Positions 61,977-64,000 of a stretch of 64,000 bases of DNA are shown piece by piece (the stretch's first letter is position 1; every line of letters starts with the position of its first letter). The position numbers and the translations under genes are program-made. Under the pieces are notes generated by a model. It saw only the letters and a program-made list of their open reading frames with translations, was not told where the DNA came from and did not search any database. Location: assembly GCA_024224815.1 (NCBI GenBank), contig JAAENC010000128.1, positions 124,001 to 188,000 of the forward strand, given 5' to 3'. The DNA comes from Chloroflexota bacterium. Its GTDB lineage: Bacteria; Chloroflexota; Anaerolineae; Anaerolineales; Villigracilaceae.

Positions 61977-62735
61977 TTATCCAAAACGCCCCGTCACATA
62001 ATCTTCGGTACGTTGATTTTTAGGGTTTGTGAAAATTTCAGTGCCTGATGCATATTCTACTAATTTTCCTTGGAGGAAAAAGGCGGCATAATCGGATGTG
62101 CGTGCTGCTTGTTGGACAGAATGTGGCACAAGAATAACTGTGTATTGCTTTTTTAGCTCAATAAGTGCATTTTCGACTTTGCTGGTAGAGATTGGGTCAA
62201 GACCAGATGTGGGTTCATCGAGCAAGATGACATCCGGTTCGAGGGCGAGAGATCGAGCCAAACACAGGCGCTGTTGTTGTCCACCAGAGAGAGCTATGGC
62301 GGGGTCATCCAGTCTGTCGTGGACTTCTTCCCAAAGGGCGGCAAGTTTTAGGCTACGCTCAACGGCTTCGTCATGGCGAGATTTTCGTTTTTCTCCAGCC
62401 AATTCGAGACCGTAGGTTAAATTACCGCGAATGCTAAAAGGCAGTACAACAGGACGGGCAAAAACCATCCCGACTTTGCGTCGCAGGGCGATTACATCCA
62501 GTTTGGGATCAAGGATATTCTCTCCATCTAGCAGGATTTTTCCCGAAACGCTCTCGACATCGGCTAGGTCGTTGAGCCGATTCAGACAGCGCAATAAGGA
62601 GCTTTTTCCGCCTCCCGCCGGGCCGAAAAGCACGGTCGTGGCGTTGGCAGGGATATCGAGAGAGATGTCATTTAAAGATTCAGTCCCGTCGGAATATTGG
62701 AGGGTTAAGTTTTCGATAATAATTTTGTTTTTCAT
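61977..62735 (-). CDS. pstB: Phosphate ABC transporter ATPase
   Basis: The ATP-hydrolysing part of the high-affinity phosphate importer. The 252-residue protein has Walker A GPAGGGKSSLLRCLNRLNDL, with the CLNRxND stretch typical of PstB, the Q loop VGMVFARPVVLPFSIRGNLT, signature LSGGQQQRLCLARSLALEPD, Walker B VILLDEPTSGLDPISTSKVE and the switch His in VPHSVQQAAR. The Q loop reads FARP where FQxP is usual, which is a small deviation: the Q is replaced by Ala. A hairpin repeat separates it from pstA. Confidence 0.9.
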   Translation of the reverse strand: MKNKIIIENLTLQYSDGTESLNDISLDIPANATTVLFGPAGGGKSSLLRCLNRLNDLADVESVSGKILLDGENILDPKLDVIALRRKVGMVFARPVVLPFSIRGNLTYGLELAGEKRKSRHDEAVERSLKLAALWEEVHDRLDDPAIALSGGQQQRLCLARSLALEPDVILLDEPTSGLDPISTSKVENALIELKKQYTVILVPHSVQQAARTSDYAAFFLQGKLVEYASGTEIFTNPKNQRTEDYVTGRFG

Positions 62736-62749
62736 AATTTTTTATTGCA

Positions 62750-62776
62750 GTAGGGGCGGGGTGACCCCGCCCTTAC
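62750..62776. repeat. Hairpin repeat between pstA and pstB
   Basis: GTAGGGGCGGGGT and CCCCGCCCTTAC form a near-perfect stem with a very short loop. This GTAGGGGCG…CGCCC-TAC type recurs at 63659 between pstC and pstA. Confidence 0.8.
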
Positions 62777-62783
62777 AATCTGT

Positions 62784-63647
62784 TTACCATTGCCTCTTCG
62801 CCCGTGCTCTTGAGCGGATAAAGGTCGCGATCATATTCATGCCAAGAACGAAAACAAGCAAAACCAGCGCCGTCCCATATTGGATTTGAATAGGCATCTC
62901 CGGTACTTGAGTAGAAATCACAAAAAGATGATAGGGCAAGGCCATTGTTGCATCAAAGGGACTGTGTGGTAAACGTGGGAGGAAAAAAGCCGCGCCCGTG
63001 AAGAGAATTGGGGCAGTTTCACCTGCCGCACGTTCTAGTCCAAGAATTACGCCGGTGATAATGCCGGGGAGTGCTTCTGGTAAAACGGTGCGTCGAATGG
63101 TTTGCCAGCGCGTTCCGCCGAGCGAAATGCTGACGGTACGGAAAGATTGTGGTACAGCGCGTAAAGCTTCTTCAGCAGTGCTAATGATGACGGGTAAGGT
63201 CATAATTGAGAGAGTCAAAGAAGCAGAGAGCATACTGGTGCCAAATTTTAGGAAGAGGACGAAAAGCCCTAGACCGAAAAGCCCGTAAACAACGGAGGGA
63301 ATCCCTGCTAAATTGATAATTGCCAAACGAATTAAGCGTGTGGCTCTATTGTCAGCAGCATATTCAGAGAGATAAATGGCGGCTGCAATCCCAAGCGGAA
63401 CGGAAAAAATGGCTGTGCCGAGTGTGAGATAAAAAGTACCGATAATGGCGGGCCAGATGCCACCTTCGCGCATTCCATCGCGAGGGAAGCCTGTAATGAA
63501 TTCCCAAGACATGGCGGGTGCGCCCTGTGCGATGATGTAGATCACTGTCCCGATGATGGGAATGATCGTTAGGAGAGTCATCAAAGTCAGGAGGGAAAAT
63601 CCCAGTTTTTCAGTTAGTTCTCGGTTTTTTGTAAAAATATTGTTCAT
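62784..63647 (-). CDS. pstA: Phosphate ABC transporter permease PstA
   Basis: A 287-residue inner-membrane permease with six helices. LSLLTLMTLLTIIPIIGTVI-like start (FSLLTLMTLLTIIPIIGTVI), GIWPAIIGTFYLTLGTAIFS, the PstA hallmark INLAGIPSVVYGLFGLGLFV, and the ATPase-contact loop VSISLGGTRWQTIRRTVLPE with EALPGIITGVILGLERAAGE are all present. It forms the channel with PstC. The start has no good ribosome binding site. Repeats lie on both sides of the gene. Confidence 0.94.
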   Translation of the reverse strand: MNNIFTKNRELTEKLGFSLLTLMTLLTIIPIIGTVIYIIAQGAPAMSWEFITGFPRDGMREGGIWPAIIGTFYLTLGTAIFSVPLGIAAAIYLSEYAADNRATRLIRLAIINLAGIPSVVYGLFGLGLFVLFLKFGTSMLSASLTLSIMTLPVIISTAEEALRAVPQSFRTVSISLGGTRWQTIRRTVLPEALPGIITGVILGLERAAGETAPILFTGAAFFLPRLPHSPFDATMALPYHLFVISTQVPEMPIQIQYGTALVLLVFVLGMNMIATFIRSRARAKRQW

Positions 63648-63658
63648 AGGATTATTTA

Positions 63659-63706
63659 TGTAGGGGCGACGTCCTGTCGCCCGGGCGCGGAAACCACGCC
63701 CCTACA
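63659..63706. repeat. Hairpin repeat between pstC and pstA
   Basis: TGTAGGGGCG (63659-63668) and CGCCCCTACA (63697-63706) are exact inverted copies; inside lies GGCGAC-GTCCT-GTCGCC. Same family as the hairpin at 62750. Confidence 0.85.
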
Positions 63707-63714
63707 AGAAATTG

Positions 63715-64000
63715 TTAGGACAAAACCCGCTCTGCACGTTTCTTTTGTCTAAAGACAACGGCAGAAGCGGTGACGTTGACAATTAGGGAGATGATGAATA
63801 AAACCATACCGATAAAGAAAAGTACATGATAATGCGTACTTGCGTTCGCAACTTCACCCATTTCTGCGGCGATGGTGGCTGTCATTGTGCGGATTGGGGA
63901 GAAAAGATCACCTAATCCTGTTGCCAGGGCAGGGGCGTTGCCGGTGACCATCATTACAGTCATTGTTTCTCCGATGGAACGTCCTACGCCGAGCATGACG
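63715..64000 (-). CDS. pstC: Phosphate ABC transporter permease PstC, N-terminal part outside the window
   Basis: Only the last 95 codons or so are present; the frame is open to the right edge. VMLGVGRSIGETMTVMMVTG is the PstC form of the permease contact loop (RAIGETMAV type), and LGDLFSPIRTMTATIAAEMG follows as in PstC. The last helix is VLFFIGMVLFIISLIVNVTA, ending in a basic tail. It is upstream of pstA in the same transcript; a phosphate-binding pstS would be expected further right. Confidence 0.9.
   Translation of the reverse strand, partial: VMLGVGRSIGETMTVMMVTGNAPALATGLGDLFSPIRTMTATIAAEMGEVANASTHYHVLFFIGMVLFIISLIVNVTASAVVFRQKKRAERVLS

Overview
The window looks like a chromosomal segment of a moderate-GC bacterium, most likely a Chloroflexota member of the Anaerolineae type. 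This is inference from gene content: a DUF3417-type glucan phosphorylase, a TIR protein and a lipoprotein with Thr-Pro linkers, a DnaB/DnaD/DnaI-like replication cluster, an anaerobic sulfatase maturase, and many dispersed palindromic intergenic repeats. No rRNA, phage, integrase, transposase or CRISPR array is visible.

Layout. 1-7.5 kb (minus strand): three sensory genes, namely a multi-PAS protein cut by the window edge, a PAS/GAF diguanylate cyclase, and a CheB-CheR-PAS fusion. 7.7-12.4 kb: small accessory genes (serine hydrolase, two DUF4386 membrane proteins, NAD(P)-binding protein, a membrane gene interrupted by an in-frame UGA) and a 204-bp MITE-like element. 12.7-18.2 kb: tRNA-Glu, a P-loop kinase, glucan phosphorylase, UPF0316 and rhodanese genes, an M29 aminopeptidase. 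18.5-27.1 kb: a polysaccharide-related cluster (bi-domain dehydrogenase, heparinase-like protein, GT4 glycosyltransferase, NeuD-type acyltransferase) interleaved with three consecutive Nudix genes and an R2lox-type metalloenzyme. 27.2-30.3 kb: a Cys-rich small protein, a frameshifted membrane TIR gene, and a CrtI/RetSat-like oxidoreductase.

30.4-43.7 kb is a nearly complete branched-chain amino acid locus: ilvD-ilvB-ilvN-ilvC-leuA-orf-leuC-leuD-orf-cimA-leuB. LeuCDB can serve both the leucine route (from LeuA) and the citramalate route to isoleucine (from CimA); IlvBN, IlvC and IlvD then make valine and isoleucine precursors. A promoter, a 37-codon Leu/Ile-rich open frame and an intrinsic terminator directly before ilvD form a classical peptide-leader attenuator. 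This is the most striking regulatory element here.

43.7-51.6 kb: a lipoprotein, tRNA-Pro with a good promoter, a bifunctional nuclease-family gene, then dnaB, a DnaD-domain gene and a helicase-loader-like protein carrying two complete ATPase modules; then a Cys-type sulfatase, its radical SAM maturase and a GNAT enzyme. 51.6-57.4 kb: phoU-arsC on minus, and on plus the de novo NAD genes nadC, nadA, an unknown gene and nadB. 57.4-64 kb (minus): two unknown membrane proteins sharing a motif, and phosphate genes pstC(partial)-pstA-pstB-orf-phoB-phoR.

Coordinates and start choices were read by eye; family names rest on recognised motifs, not on searches.
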